Source of the DNA: Polytrichum commune
Lineage: Eukaryota; Streptophyta; Polytrichopsida; Polytrichales; Polytrichaceae
Length of the DNA: 64,000 nucleotides
Assembly (NCBI GenBank): GCA_950295325.1
Contig: OX485808.1
Coordinates: forward strand, 19,426,527-19,490,526
Reading direction: 5' to 3'
A program made the translations under genes and the position numbers. The first letter of the stretch is position 1, and each line of letters begins with the position of its first letter. Below the pieces are notes generated by a model. That model had not been told where the DNA came from, made no database searches, and saw only the letters and a list, made by a program, of their open reading frames with translations. Below, in pieces: positions 25,540-37,955 of this stretch.

Positions 25540-26149
25540 CACTAAATATTGTATCTAGTGTCACCGAGTCTATTTGTCTTGCTCAATACTAATTGTTAAC
25601 CGCCCGTTGTAGTGTCACCAACACTAATTGTAAACATCAAATTATTTGGTCATTCCTTGTAAATTGTTTTGTTTTTTTTGTTTTTTTGTTTTCTGGGCAT
25701 TATAGATTCACAATGTTGCAATTATTGTCACTTACTAAGTGGCTTCTTGTCCAAACTTTCATCGTTCGTGACAACAACGATTCGTTACATGATTGTTAGG
25801 ATGTAGAATATACCAAACTTTGTTTCAATAACTGGCATTTAGATGATCAAAAAGGAAGTTGGGACGACGATAGTTATAAACTCTTTTTCATACGAAGTGT
25901 CATTAGAGAAGTGAACCACACTCGCATCAAATACCAAGGGCGTCGCTAGGCCTAGGCAAGGGTAGGCCGGGCCTACCTTTGGTCCAAAAGGCCCACCTGA
26001 AAGCTTAGGTCATATTCAAAAAATGACATTTTTCTTGAAATTTTTTTTGCACTGGATAAAATTTGATTTCCCAAGCGGACCTACCCTAAAAATCAAGGTT
26101 GGCAACACCCCTATCAAATACCATATGACACTACATACAATATTTAGTG
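25540..26149. mobile_element. MITE with CACTAAAT...ATTTAGTG ends, copy 1 (interrupted)
   Basis: The left end CACTAAATATTGTATCTAGT and the right end ACTACATACAATATTTAGTG are inverted repeats. The inner TTGTCTTGCTCAATACTAAT motif and the CCGCCCGTTGTAGTGTCACC motif recur in the copies at 38281 and 62076. Without the nested 179-bp element and its 8-bp duplication the length is about 423 bp, close to the 400-bp copy at 62076-62475. Confidence 0.7.
25935..26113. mobile_element. hAT-like MITE nested in copy 1
   Basis: The 179-bp insertion is flanked by the 8-bp direct repeat TCAAATAC (25927-25934 and 26114-26121). Ends are imperfect inverted repeats, CAAGGGCGTCGC at the left and GCAACACCCCTA at the right. 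An 8-bp duplication with CAGGGGYG-like ends is the hAT pattern. Related copies of the host element (for example near 62440) run uninterrupted through the corresponding ATACCATATGACAC, which confirms the insertion. Confidence 0.75.
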
Positions 26150-26547
26150 TGGTTATATATACATGTATTTAGTAACCATTTAGCAGCCATCTACCTTAAC
26201 GTATCCGAAACTTTTGTTGTTTCCTCCTAACAATGTCCAAAAAGAGAGACTCACTCGCTCGCGTTGAAAATGTAGCCGAAAACACTCTTGAATAGACTCG
26301 AGCCGACTTGGGTGGGTGGCCCGAGATGAGGCCACCCAAGATGAAAAACAACACTCCACATGCCGAGGAGGCCCACGACATTCTAAGTTGTGACAAGCAA
26401 GATCATGCACAACTTTCAAGTGGCCTATTTTGAGGATTTCGAGGTTTAATGAACTTTAAAAGACTCACATGACCTACTAAGGTGACTGCACCATGACCTA
26501 TAATGGATTCTAACGTTTAGGTACATATCAAGTATGAAATGCATGTA

Positions 26548-27632
26548 CACCCTGACCTTGATAATGTCACACCCTCCGTTTCACCAAAAAGTGTGATATA
26601 AACAAGGTGTGACATACTTGATAATGTCACATTTTGTGCATAATGTGATATTATCAAAAAATATGTAGAAAATCAAAATATAATTCCAATTTTAAAAAAA
26701 ATAACAAATACGAGACTTCAATGTTTTTGAATGTAAAATCTAATTCAAAATTGTGAATAACAACAAGAGCACATCATAATGTGTCATTGAGATCAAGTAA
26801 AGACCTCTCACTAGAGACAAAGAAGCTTCTAATGTCATATTGTTTTGTTGATGTTAAATGTGCAACACCAATTCTAATGAGTTTGTCATGGATTTTTTCC
26901 ATTTCTAACAACTCATGAGTGCTGAAAATCTGAGAACCTTGGCTAGCCATAAAATTCAAAACATCTTTAGCATATTTTTGTGCATCGCTTAGCTTCACTA
27001 CTTTAGACTCATCATCACTGCTATCAACAATCAATGGGTCCACTTCCATGGAATCAAGAACCTGTTCGCCATCTTGCACTAATTGCACAAGCTCCTCAGT
27101 AGAAAATTCCACCTCAAAATCATCTTCACCTTCCATGTTTATGTACTCCAAAGGACAAAGCTTTTCTACATGCCTGCCTTCAACATCCAAACCCAAATTT
27201 AATGCGGCGATGAGTCTACCCAATTCCAAAGTTGCTTCCTCCATTTTGGACTTCATACGTTCATCAAGATTGTTTATATCTGTAGAATTGAGCATTTGGA
27301 CTCCGAAACACGTACCAAATTTGAAATTACACAAGGCATCCCACTATGCCGAAAGCATTGAATGAGAGCTCATTCAATGACCCCCAATATGCTTTGCTTT
27401 AGCCCATGCTCACCCATGAACAATAATATCGAACCCATGCCCACCCATACAATCCATCCATACTTGATATTATCACATTTACACTACGGATTTTGAAAAA
27501 AAATAGTGACATTATCAAGGGTGATAGGGATAATAACGAGGGAGTTTTACACTATGAAAATCGGTTTCAAACTTTTAAGTGACAATATCAAGGTGTTCTA
27601 TTAACAAGGGTGACATTATCAAGGTTAGACTG
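26548..27632 (-). mobile_element. Second pogo/Tigger-like element, internally deleted
   Basis: The left end (CACCCTGACCTTGATAATGT) and right end (ACATTATCAAGGTTAGACTG) are inverted repeats flanked by TA (26546-26547 and 27633-27634). Several more TTGATAATGTCAC or GTGACATTATCAA motifs lie just inside both ends (about 26620, 27510 and 27605), resembling subterminal transposase sites. The 1085-bp element carries the C-terminal part of a transposase on the minus strand and lacks the catalytic core. Its termini differ from those at 1259-1964, so at least two pogo families invaded this genome. Confidence 0.75.
26774..27365 (-). pseudogene. C-terminal fragment of a pogo/Tigger-type transposase
   Basis: An open frame of 186 codons (27334-26774) carries a segment with acidic runs (DSSDDES) and ends in KQYDIRSFFVSSERSLLDLNDTL or close to it. 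Reading just upstream in the same frame crosses one TAG after MLSA and gives WDALCNFKFGTCF. That matches the W-x-x-V/L...NCF pattern that follows the DDE domain in Tigger-like transposases. The DDE core and DNA-binding domain are missing from this copy. There is no credible ATG with good context at the open-frame start, so I treat it as a relic rather than a domesticated gene. Confidence 0.6.
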
Positions 27633-29700
27633 TATGTTGCAAGCCATCTCCGACTTCCCATTCAATGTACATCAATGTACAAATTTACCTTGTTTCCAAA
27701 AATAACAAGATTGAACTCTTGTGTCCCCCATTTGGGTTTGGTGATGGTTATGTGATCGACATGTTAATTTTTTTTTTATTTGTTTATTGGACTTCTACAT
27801 AAGCTGAAATGCAAAAGTGTCTTAAATAGGTGTACTCACATTAACACCTGCATTGTAGTCTGCACCCTTAGTTTTCCTTGTTACAAAAAGAAAAAGGAAT
27901 GTCGGAGTCTTTTACCTTGACATGCAATGTCCGTTCACCGCCTCCCTTTTATGTCCACGTGAGACCTTGTTACATGGTCTCGTGAGTACACCCATCGTGG
28001 ACACTTTTTGTTGTTCTACCACTTTCGTCAGCTTTTCAAAGTGAGAAACTGAATGAACGATTTGAAAATGTATGGGCAAGCAACAAATTAGAAGTTCATA
28101 TAACTTTCTTGCAAAAAACTCATAATGAACAAGTAGGGACAAGCATAACAAGTACTTGGTCTTCATCAAAAGGGATCAAGTTGTTGACTTTGCTTTATGT
28201 GAGCCACTGGATTTTATTTATTTTTTATCCTTAGAATAAATACATTAAGGGGCAACCAAATACCAACCCAACTTTATCAACTTTTTGCGGGCCCAACCTT
28301 GTCACATGTAAATGACGAGGCCTGATTTAACGTCCCTATGTTCTTGAGGGGAAAGTTTAGTGAAGAGAATCAACCTTTCACATACCAACGGTAACTAAGA
28401 GATGTTCATTATCCAATGAATGGCCAATCTAGTCCATGCTGAGAGCCCACGCAGAGGAAAAACTCGTCCTCATTTCTTCAAGCCAACCCAAAGGTTTGGT
28501 GCCAAAATTGTGCCACATGGGATGAGTGACTATTCAACCCATGCATAAAACCCAACCCTAGTATAAAACCCATGGGCCATATTTGATGACACCGAGCAAT
28601 CCTATTGGCCCAAATTTTCAGAGTTCAGGCCAGCCTTCAATCCGGCCCCATGTATAAGGTGGGGATTTAGAATGCTTAAAATGACTTAAGCATGTAGTCC
28701 AATCTCTCTTTTAGACATATCTTTCTGGTGTCCCCTCTTATACCCACACCTAACCACACGGCACTCAAATAATAGCCGTTCGATTAGAAAAACGGACCAT
28801 CAAAGGCCCACATACCTTAGCCTTCTTGGGTCAAGAATTTTGCTCCCAACCGATAAAATTCCTAGACTTCAAAATTTCTTTTGGGTCATGGACACCAATG
28901 TAAACCAAGCCTTATTAGTTCCTAAATTGTTTAGTGCAACATAGCCCACAAGCAGGTTGAATTGTGAACCAAGCTATCCCTGCTTCCTTGAATCCACAAG
29001 GACAAGCTACATGTAGCTCCCTCAACAAGGTCGTAGACTTTTCTTCAAAAGACCAGACCTGTTCAGTTTTGAAACCGGTGCCTGACTTTCACAACAATGG
29101 GTGAGCGAGTCTAGTGCACAAAAAAGGCATGATAGTAACGGTTAGAACTTGGCCCACATGAATGTTTTTGACCCTTGATTTCAGAAGATACATGGCATAT
29201 ACTGAATCCCTTTAGGCATCCCCAGTGGGCCAATAAGTCATATGCAAACGATGAATTCCCTTTTAGCAGCAATACACGGAGCTCTCTTATTTCAATTGCA
29301 TATAAATGTCACAGAGGTGTCCAGAACATCGTATTGTAAAAATGCCTAAACCAAGATCAGAACAAACCAGATTCACAATCATATGGCATGGGTGCACACA
29401 AATCGAGAAGTTGTATTGAAAATCTTCCACAATCTGGGAATCCATTGCTGTATTTACCTGAAAACCCTGTATTTGTCTAATGGGATCTCTCAAGAGGAAC
29501 TGAAAGTTTGAAACTCTGCGACTTCCAGCCCCAGCCCCTCCCAAGTGGTTATGTCAGCTAGATTGAGGCAATCACCATACAAACCATATATACAGGTTCT
29601 CCGCCGTTTTTTTCTACGCTTAGTAAGATAGCTAATAAATTACACTACGTGCAGGCTGGGCAGGAGAACTCAAAGTGGTTTCATAGAGTATGTAGCCCAA
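27633..29700. other. Intergenic DNA downstream of the RING gene
   Basis: No supported coding gene. The last few hundred bases (about 29280-29756) are likely to include the 3' untranslated region of the RING gene on the minus strand. A diverged repeat fragment occupies about 28261-28665. Confidence 0.4.
28261..28665. repeat. Diverged fragment of the 42483-43874 Harbinger-type element
   Basis: GCGGGCCCAACCTTGTCACATG matches CCGGCCCAACCTTGTCGCATG at about 42568, and GAGCAATCCTATTGGCCCAA matches the stretch near 43804. The end TATAAGGTGGGGATTTA is a decayed form of TATAAAGTGGCCCTTA at 43862-43877. The central part of the larger element is missing. Confidence 0.55.
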
Positions 29701-29756
29701 GTCAGATGGCTAATTTTATGTCAGAAATCAGTGTTATTATTTCTTTGAGGTCAGGC

Positions 29757-32700
29757 CTAAGCAATCGTAAATGCACGGAGCACTTCAACAATAGGCGCCC
29801 GGCACATTGGACATGTGCCACTATTGTACACCATCTCATTTGCGCAATCCAGGCAAGTACACATGTGCCCACATCTGCAGATAACAATAGAAGCAATTTA
29901 ATAGCAATAGCACATACCAAGATATCATTTTACATCTGATCAGAAAAAATTGTTCAGTCTCACCAGGATTATTACAAGTTCCCAACCCGAAGATCTTGGA
30001 TTTTAACACACAATTTTGCATGGCTAGTTGGACAAGGAGTTCGAGGAATATGTTGACAAACCTGTACAGGAGAGAGTTAATCTGCTTGTCACAGCAGATA
30101 CAGCAAATCCCTTTCTCTACAGATGTCCATCGTGATCCATCCACTGCCTCCTCTGGTATAGCTGCTGTAAATAACAATCAATCAACTCAGTCCACAATCA
30201 ACCCATAATTATACAGAAACCAATCCATCTCACAATGAGACCCACATGTATAACCATAGGCAAAAATGAACTGCCCAGGAATGAGAATCTCACTCGTGCC
30301 ATTAATCTAAGTACTCTTATCTCTTTGCTCAGGTAACTCTCCAGTGGTGGACACTAATGCTGAGTGCAGTAAATGGTACCATTCATAAGAACAGGATATC
30401 ATCAAAGCATTCCCAAAATAGGCAGATCACTCTCAAATGACAATTATGAATAGAAATTCTTCAAAATACCTTTTCCAGCATACATGCGCTGAAGGGCTCC
30501 TGCTACCTCCTGCCTCACAGAGCGTTGAAGCTCATATTGCATGTCCATGCAGGCTTCCATCATCCGCCGCATTTCAGTCATGCTTTGATGTAGCCGTGCT
30601 ACATCTTCCCTCAAGGAATTGTGACCAGCTTCCCACTCCTGTTGTCAAAAACCTCTGTTAGAAGGCTAATATGAATATATTCTGTCACTAAGGTTCATAT
30701 TAATGTAGACTCTTCAAGGATCATCTGTCATGTTCTGCTTTGCTTGGGAGTGGGTGAGCATTTGTAAAAACGTCCAAAATAAGATTGCGTCACCACTGCA
30801 GCCATGGAGTGACAACTATTGCAAAATTTTGACCACATTCACAAATGCAACAGTTTTTCCAGCAGAATAACCATGTGACTGAAATTAATTGGACACATTA
30901 CATCATGCAAGTCATCTGTAAACTTACCAGAACCCTAGAACGTGGTTGAGTACGCCTCGGCCAAGGTGAGTTCTGCCATGCTGGCTGTGGCGGGGGTGGA
31001 GGAGGGGGAGGAGAGGGTATAGTTAAGGGCGTCAATTGTGCCCTTGCCAGTGGTTGTTGAGGACCAAGAGGCCTGGCACGGGGGCTATTTATCTGCCTGT
31101 GAACAAGAGACCGTATAAGGTGATCCAACCTATTGCGAAAGTCGCTTGCCAATATTGTCGTCACACTCCGCCTAAAATCAAATCACATAGAAACTTAGTC
31201 CGCGCCAAACAATGAACTGAATGCATCAATGTCTTTTAACTTCAAATTACAACTTAGATTCAGAAGGATAAGTGCTAATGCGCCACAACCATTAGATTCT
31301 CAAGAAAGTTACTACTCTTAACAGATGAAAACATTTATAACTAACTAGAAGCATTTATCCACACACATGGAGTTCATATTTTCTGAGAATACCAAGATCT
31401 TCATAACGATTTCTCTCACCTTGTATGTCCTTTAATTCTATCTGTGTGTTGAGAAATTACTCTATAACAGGCAAGTGCAGCGGCTACAAAGGAGACAAGG
31501 AAAAAAGACATACCGCCCAAGAAGCTCACGGAGTTCCATATCATTCTCAGTGCTTTCTGATTCATCAGTTTGAACAGGGGCAGGCCGTTCCAGATACTCA
31601 GACCTTTCTGGTTCATCTCTTGGAGAAGGTGCAGCAGATTGCAGACTCGCCTCTGAAACTTGAGCTGGTCTTTGTGCTGCATTTGCTGCCTCATGATGGT
31701 GCCTCCAGTCATGGGTGGGCTGTGCACGGGGCACTGCTTCAGAAGATCTTGAATTGGCCTGACCGCGAACAATTGTTTCTAGTCTAAACCGGAAGGCTTC
31801 TCTGTTGTCAAGACTCCACAGAAGTTTGTTACACATAAATATCCTTGCATAGCTCCAGAGCGATTCAGTTTGGTGGATACAGATACTAAATTAATTACAT
31901 GAACCAGGCTAATGCATCATAAATAGAGAAGTAACCACAATCCAACATGTTGCTAAATTGCAATAGCCACTCCTCACTTGCCCCTACAAATACCCTACAT
32001 TACTAAATGAGTAGGCTTCTTCCTGTGAAAAGCTTCCACAGGCAACACTACTCTTCACAAGATCTCACAAAGTATCTCATGTACTGTGAGAAGTACCTCA
32101 ATCCACTGACAGCATGACGCTGTTGAAGCTGACCGATCTCTCTAGAAGCTGAAGAAGGTATTCGGTGTAGATCATCACCTGGACCACCACGCAAGAATCT
32201 CCCCCGCAATAAATACTGAATATCACGAAACAAATATGTCAGTACAAGCTCCCTATTCTTGCTCTTTCGACAAATTGAAATCAACATTTAATCCTACTAT
32301 TCTGAGCTGCAGCTGAGGGTTGTTCTCATGCCCCACCCCCAAGACTTTTCACAGTTCTCTTACAAACACTGACATTAGATAGAAACCAAACAGTCTCATG
32401 ATTTAATGGGTAACTTTCCATTAGGATACCTGTAGGCGATTTCGCTGGGAAAAGTCAGAGACTGTTCTAAGCTCTGTAAGCCTCTCCAGCTCTCTTTGAC
32501 GTTCCCTTTCAACTCGCATCAACACCTCTAAAACCATTTGTGAAGTGTCATGGCGTTGTCTGCCTAAATCTTGCATATGAGGAAACCTTGTTTCTCCGTT
32601 GCTCTGGGATCCTGCATCTCCTATTGCCGCCTCAATCTCTGGCCTCTGCAGACCACTGGCTCGCTGACTACTATTTTGAACCCAAGCCCTCACCAAGTGC

Positions 32701-33935
32701 CTCACTCTTTCTCTTTCATTGTGACCTAGCCAGGGGTTCATGTCATCATGGGTTTCAGTGGCCCCGGCTTCAATGTCATTCACAGCATTTTGTCGAGCCC
32801 ATTGCTGCACAATTTGTCTCACTCTTTCTCTATCCATGTCACCGATTACTCCCTCTCTCGAGCTACTATTGGTCGCACTCGTGAGTTGTGGTTCATTGCC
32901 ACCACTCCAGCCCCTTCGAGACTCAACAGTATTATCCACAAGCCCATGTCCTTGAAATTCAATGCTCTCGGAACTGTTGCTAGGAATTGACAATGGTACC
33001 CTCTCTGGTGAAGAACCTGCTCCAATTCTAGACTCCAGTGGAGTTTGACTAGGAATATTAAGAGGTGCAGTTGAGGCTCCCTCAGCTGGCACTCTGTCTC
33101 TTGCAACGCCTCGCTCACCTTCAATTCCTCTCCACATCTGAACCAAGGAGGATGCCCGACGATGTGGTCTTTCAAGAGTACTTTCAGATCGTGGAGTTGG
33201 TGCTTCCTGCAAAAAGGAAGCATCCAACATGGACACTGTATGTCTTCCAGCAAGAGCTAGTAGCTCAGCCTCTCTAGCTTGCCGTTCGAGGGTTGTAATC
33301 ATCTCTTCTGCTCTGCTGTCCCACATGCGCATAATTCGAGATTGTCTTCTGCCTGGTGAATCAGAGGGACTTGTAATTCGAGCATCATCCCCAGACAAAT
33401 CATGTTCTTGGCTGTGGTCTGAGCTGCTACCTCTTTCCAACTCATTCACAACGTCATCAAGTTCCTCCAGCTCCTGAAGCTGGCCTGCCTGTGGGGTTTG
33501 AAAAGAGGTCTGAAGATAACCAGACCCACTCGACACAATACCGCCATTTTCGAGATCTTCGAGATGCTCTGCAGTGTCAATGTCACAGTCAAGATGTCGA
33601 CTGCCGTCCCCTTGTAATGAGGTGAAAGAAGAAGAGCTACTATCAGGTCCAGGAATTTCGTGTGAAGAGCTGCAAGAAGCAAGAGCCATACATGTATTGA
33701 GATGGTCTTGAACCAGCTCCTCTAGACCTCTTCGAAACTCTGCATCTGCATTTGTGACAGGGTGCGACTCCAGAAGCTCTGTTTGCTCCTGCTTTTGCTG
33801 CATTCGTTGCAGATGCATGATAGCAGCCACTCGATTATCAATATCTGTTTCCTCCATGTTAAAAACTTCCCCAGCAGTATCTGTCCCAGCAACCTCACAT
33901 TCGTCCATCTTCACGGACAAGCTGTAGTAGGACAT
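29757..33935 (-). CDS. RING-HC finger protein, probable E3 ubiquitin ligase
   Basis: Seven coding exons: 33935-32430, 32215-32097, 31801-31514, 31171-30928, 30638-30470, 30161-30062, 29874-29757. They join in frame to 847 residues, ending TAG at 29759-29757. Zinc ligands fit C3HC4: C795 and C798, C810, H812, C816 and C819, C830 and C833, in the context [15 protein letters not shown]...CPMCRAPIV. The RING is at the extreme C-terminus, split by the last intron. Before it lie a proline run (eight P), a probable coiled coil (about residues 720-775, [19 protein letters not shown]) and a long Ser/Glu/Arg-rich N-terminal half with [12 protein letters not shown]- and [10 protein letters not shown]-type helices. 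Size and layout match a conserved plant RING family (Arabidopsis At5g04460-like) that I know by architecture; its substrate is unknown to me. The first in-frame ATG is at 33935; a second at 33908 (AAGATGG) has better context. Confidence 0.88.
30161..30166 (-). other. Tandem NAGNAG splice acceptor in the RING gene
   Basis: The intron before exon 6 ends ACAGCAG. Splicing at the upstream AG (exon from 30164) adds one alanine compared with splicing at the downstream AG (exon from 30161). Both keep the frame. Such sites often give both isoforms. Confidence 0.6.
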
Positions 33936-33999
33936 CAATTGCCCAGAGTGCAATCGAGCGTACTTACTTGTGTGCTTCAATAGACACTTCAGCTAGCCA

Positions 34000-35680
34000 T
34001 CTCCATACTCAACTTTTTTCTGCCAGATCAAAACATTGATAAACTACAACCCCTGCACAAATGACGGGGTATCTCAGTACTAGTGATCACTGAAAAAATC
34101 AATTAACATGTGAATGAATCATGGTTGAACCTTCCCGAACCGCAAATTCAGGCACAATGTCAAAAGTGCAAATTATGAGTTACAGGAGACACATTTCACG
34201 TAAAATTGGTAAACTTCATGATGTTTAAGGTCACCTAAATGTAGGTTATGTAGAGCCTGGACAGCCAACAACTGGGAAATGACAAGTTGCAAGGCTTTAT
34301 CACCAGGCCCAGATTCAGATAATGGAGTCTTTGATGCATGCAAGTGCACACATTTGGACCAGGAACCTAGGAACGAACTTCACCCCTGCGAGTCTGTAGA
34401 TTGAAGATAACACCGGGCGACAGAAAGACGCTAAAGATGGATCTCTGCACAATACCTCGTAAGATTTCGATTCCTATACAGGACAGTAGAGATGCACACT
34501 CCACAAACGAAGAGTGTTTCTCCAGTGACTAGATTCCGGAGCATAAATTCACTACCGTCCTTGATCTAAATCGCCACCTGAATGTGGCAAACATTCTCTA
34601 CACTCCTCATGTTTGATGAGAACAACAACTATAAACTCAGCCTTGGAAAACACGACCGTAATCTAAATTCCTTCAACAGAAGAAAAGAGTAGGATGAAGT
34701 ACAATTGCAAGGACATATTTGGCGCTTCAATAAACTACCGTTACCGCAACAACTAATACTGCATAATAATTACATTATTCAATGTGACCAGAAGCCCTGA
34801 ATGAGACAATTGAAGAAGCATTTTGAATCATTTTACCAAGCTATGAAACGACACATTTCACAATTAAGCTCCAACACTCTCAGATTCAAGGTGAATTATG
34901 TTTTCGCAACTTGGTCAGAAGAAGCACATGCTGAGAATTAGATTTATAGTAGACGTGCAGCAATAAACAAATCCATCCAGTAATGTACACTCGTAATGAA
35001 ACCTTAAAAGTAAGCGATGACGAAGATCCGACTCGAGAACGTACCAATTCGGTCGTGCACCTACAAAATATCAAAATTCTGACTGCTCCGTCTGCTCTTC
35101 CTTCTGCACAGCGCGACTTGGACTCTGTAGTGGTGAAATTAACTCAACTCATCCCTAGATCCAACGAATCAGGAGCTTAGGAACTCTGTCTCCGTAATCC
35201 AACAACTCCTACAGCACCCCTGATCCAAAAATTTGCTCCCAACGAGGCGTATTTCAGAAAAGGGAGCAATGAATACTCTGTGATTTGCAAATGTAGTCAT
35301 TTTCCTTCGGATCTGTGACCTAGATGCTGCCACTTCAACCTGGCCTGAAGGTAGAAAAACCCCCGCGAATGCGAACTGCATAGCTGATAAAATTGCGATA
35401 CCTTGTATACAATTTACACGCTACGCCCTCCAGAACAGGGGAAATTCCACGCAACTAAAATGCCTGATCTTCACAAACACGGCACCGAAGCCCACAATTT
35501 CTGATCCACTCCGGGCACGTCAATTTCCAAATCCAAAGTGCACGTCAATTCTCGGATTGAAAACTAAATCTACAAACTCCGAAATCACTAGTCGAGCTTC
35601 CGGCGTCAGGAAAAAAAGAGTTGAGACTCCAGCCGTATCATCAATCTTGAGTCTAAACCCTAGAGGACCTCGGAGACAAC
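34000..35680 (-). other. Probable 5' untranslated leader region of the RING gene (intron-containing)
   Basis: Between the probable TATA box near 35713 and the start codon at 33935 there is no coding frame that extends the protein; a TAG lies in frame just upstream. A pyrimidine-rich acceptor-like TTTGTGCAG sits at about 34055. I infer a noncoding first exon near 35.6 kb spliced to an exon that begins shortly before the start codon. Confidence 0.4.
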
Positions 35681-35718
35681 AGATTTTAGTGAAATTGACG
35701 AAGCGTTATATAAATATA
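35655..35718 (-). promoter_or_regulatory. Candidate TATA box and telo-box of the RING gene
   Basis: On the minus strand TATTTATATAA lies at about 35716-35706. About 45 bp downstream is TAGGGTTT (35662-35655), the plant telo-box, which often lies close to transcription starts of growth-related plant genes. Transcription would start near 35680. The call rests on motif spacing only. Confidence 0.45.
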
Positions 35719-36920
35719 CGCGTTATGTAAGACATATCATGGTTTGGGATCTTCTAGCATTTGCTATAGTGCACCAAAAATTGCGATATAGGGTTGAAAA
35801 AATCACCCGCGAGACGGCCATCTCTGCTGTTGAGCTCACACGAACGGGGAGCGACGGGTTGGGTGAGAATTGGGGATGTAGCAGGGGGTGTTTGTGGCCA
35901 TGGCCCAGGTTTTTGTCCGCCATAGCCGCCGGATGAGAGCCCTGCAGGACGGAACTCACTAAACCTTCTATTCCGGTTCGAGTCTATTTTTCGCCTTAGT
36001 TTAGTACCCTCCCCTAAGGGATCCTAGACCATTGGGAACGTTGAGAACGCATGGGAACGCACTCCACAAGCCCCGTTTGCAAACTCTTGTTGCAATGCAC
36101 TTTCCGAAACATTTTTGGAACGACACTTGGCACACTAAAATTACAATAGATCCAAGTTGCCCATCATATACAACCCCGGGGGAAAAAACTTCACATATGC
36201 TTAAGTTACTTGTGTGATTTCCCACTGGGAAGAGCTTTCAGGCAAGAGGGGATTATACGTTGCATACCATATCAGGATATAGAGGCATTGTGGAGATTGC
36301 CTTTCAGTCATAACAGGGTCCGAATAATGCATGTCATAACTTAATAAACAAGTTTTGGTGAAGCTTAGTGGAAGCTCACTGGAATTTCCAGTTAAACATG
36401 AAAAGAGTTCATAATTAAATATAATTACTTTTTAAAACGTCATTTTAGGACAAAGGCTCTTGTGGCAAAGCTGCATTCCCTTGTTCCGTTCCTTTTATCT
36501 GAACTCTTTAAAAAAATTATCAAAATAATTGTAACCCATTTTAGTTGATTTGACACCATAATCAGCTTGAAGACCCCAGGTTATTATAGTCCAAGCGTTT
36601 GAGATTAACCAACCCCAAACTTATAGTACACGTGGAATTTGTGAGGTATTACGTGGGGATCACTTTGTCAATGCTCTTAGATTCTCTAAAATTAAAAATC
36701 AACTACATTAGGTGTATAGATATTGTTCTTATCGTTTATTGATATCATAATAATGCTAGGATGGGAAGTCTCCCCAACGTACCTAATCCACACCAATTCT
36801 CACTCCAAAAACAAGTGTAGCATTTCGAAATCAATACCTTAATATGCACTAAACCCAAAAGACGACTTTGTATCATGAAAGGACCATGTCTAGTGTGACA
36901 AGGTTAATTCGGGTTACTTA
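35719..36920. other. Intergenic DNA
   Basis: Upstream of the RING gene the first 250 bp are GC-richer, then the sequence becomes AT-rich. No supported gene or identified element. Confidence 0.4.
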
Positions 36921-37147
36921 GAAGCATACGAGTATACTTCTCATTCATCCAACATCAAAAACCCTAAAATAGTATGCAATATAGAGACCAATGGTTCTAG
37001 TTGATTTGACACCCTAAGTAGTTCTAAAGACCTTAAATTAATACATTTTATGTCATTTGAGATGAATTGGTGACAAACCTGTAGGGGGGTCATGTTTTTA
37101 TGTTGAATGGATGAGAGATACACTCATATGCGATAATTCCCCTCTCT
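36921..37147. mobile_element. MITE, ATCCAACATAAAA family, copy 3
   Basis: The left part ATACTTCTCATTCATCCAAC is mirrored by GTTGAATGGATGAGAGATAC and ends TTCCCCTCTCTTC. The core TAGTTGATTTGACACC is shared with other copies. Limits are approximate. Confidence 0.6.
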
Positions 37148-37562
37148 TCACTATGGATATTTCTTAGGATATGTTCTAAATTACTATTACTTTTGAATGA
37201 CCATGCTCAATGTTCAACATATGTTCATAGACTCTTCCTCTAGGAGTTAAATGTTGTGTGCATTCTTGACGATTGTAAGTTATTGCAATTATATATTAAG
37301 TGTAAAAAAACATATATAGTAATGTAAGTAAAATGCTACTTTGGTTTGTTACATCCTAGATGATTGCACGTATGCACATGAAATAGTGTCATGGCCCATC
37401 CAAATTGTCCATTAAACATGTCCCTTGACAATCAACTCCAACCACTTTTGAACCGGTTGGGAACGGTGGGGTGATGATTGTGTAGCCTTCTCCCCTCCCC
37501 TACAACTATGTGCACTAAGGTATTAAGCTTAGGTTGGTGGATGCATTTTGAACACGTAAGGT

Positions 37563-37955
37563 TAGTGTTCAAGATTGAAGTCTTCAATGCCCTTTCAAAC
37601 GCGATTTGGCCCTTCAAAATATACCTCTCTCAAAACAACCCTCTAGAACGCAACCCCAAATTGAATACGAAGACGTCACTTGAAGTCCTCAATATCATAT
37701 GCCCACTACAAGAACCAACAAGCGTAGGGCATTATCACTACAAGAAGTGGAGTTAGATGGTTGATTCTTAAAATTTTCACGTTGTATTGGAAACATGTAC
37801 CATAATATTCATGCACAAGTTTAATATGAGTTTTGTATTTCGTTTCTATATTCTTAGATCGACGTCTTGGATTTGAACCAACCCTTCAACTGAAAGGCTG
37901 AAATATGAGAGCCTTTCAAAATGAAACTCATATGAGGGCTTCAATCTTGAACATT
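37563..37955. mobile_element. MULE-like MITE, uninterrupted copy
   Basis: The 393-bp element has ends TAGTGTTCAAGATTGAAG and CTTCAATCTTGAACATT. The 9-bp flanks ACGTAAGGT (37554-37562) and ATGTAAGGT (37956-37964) differ only by a CG to TG change. Its inverted twin is at 60809-61791. A 9-bp duplication with short inverted ends suggests a Mutator-type origin. Position about 37928-37934 (CATATGAG) is the empty site for the insertion carried by the twin. Confidence 0.8.

Noticed and set aside
31425-31787. A 120-codon plus-strand frame
   Set aside because: It is antisense to exon 3 of the RING gene, whose minus-strand reading fits splice sites and the family.
32421-33980. Start of the RING protein at 33980
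   Set aside because: That codon is TTG, not ATG, and a TAG lies five codons upstream; the first in-frame ATG is at 33935.
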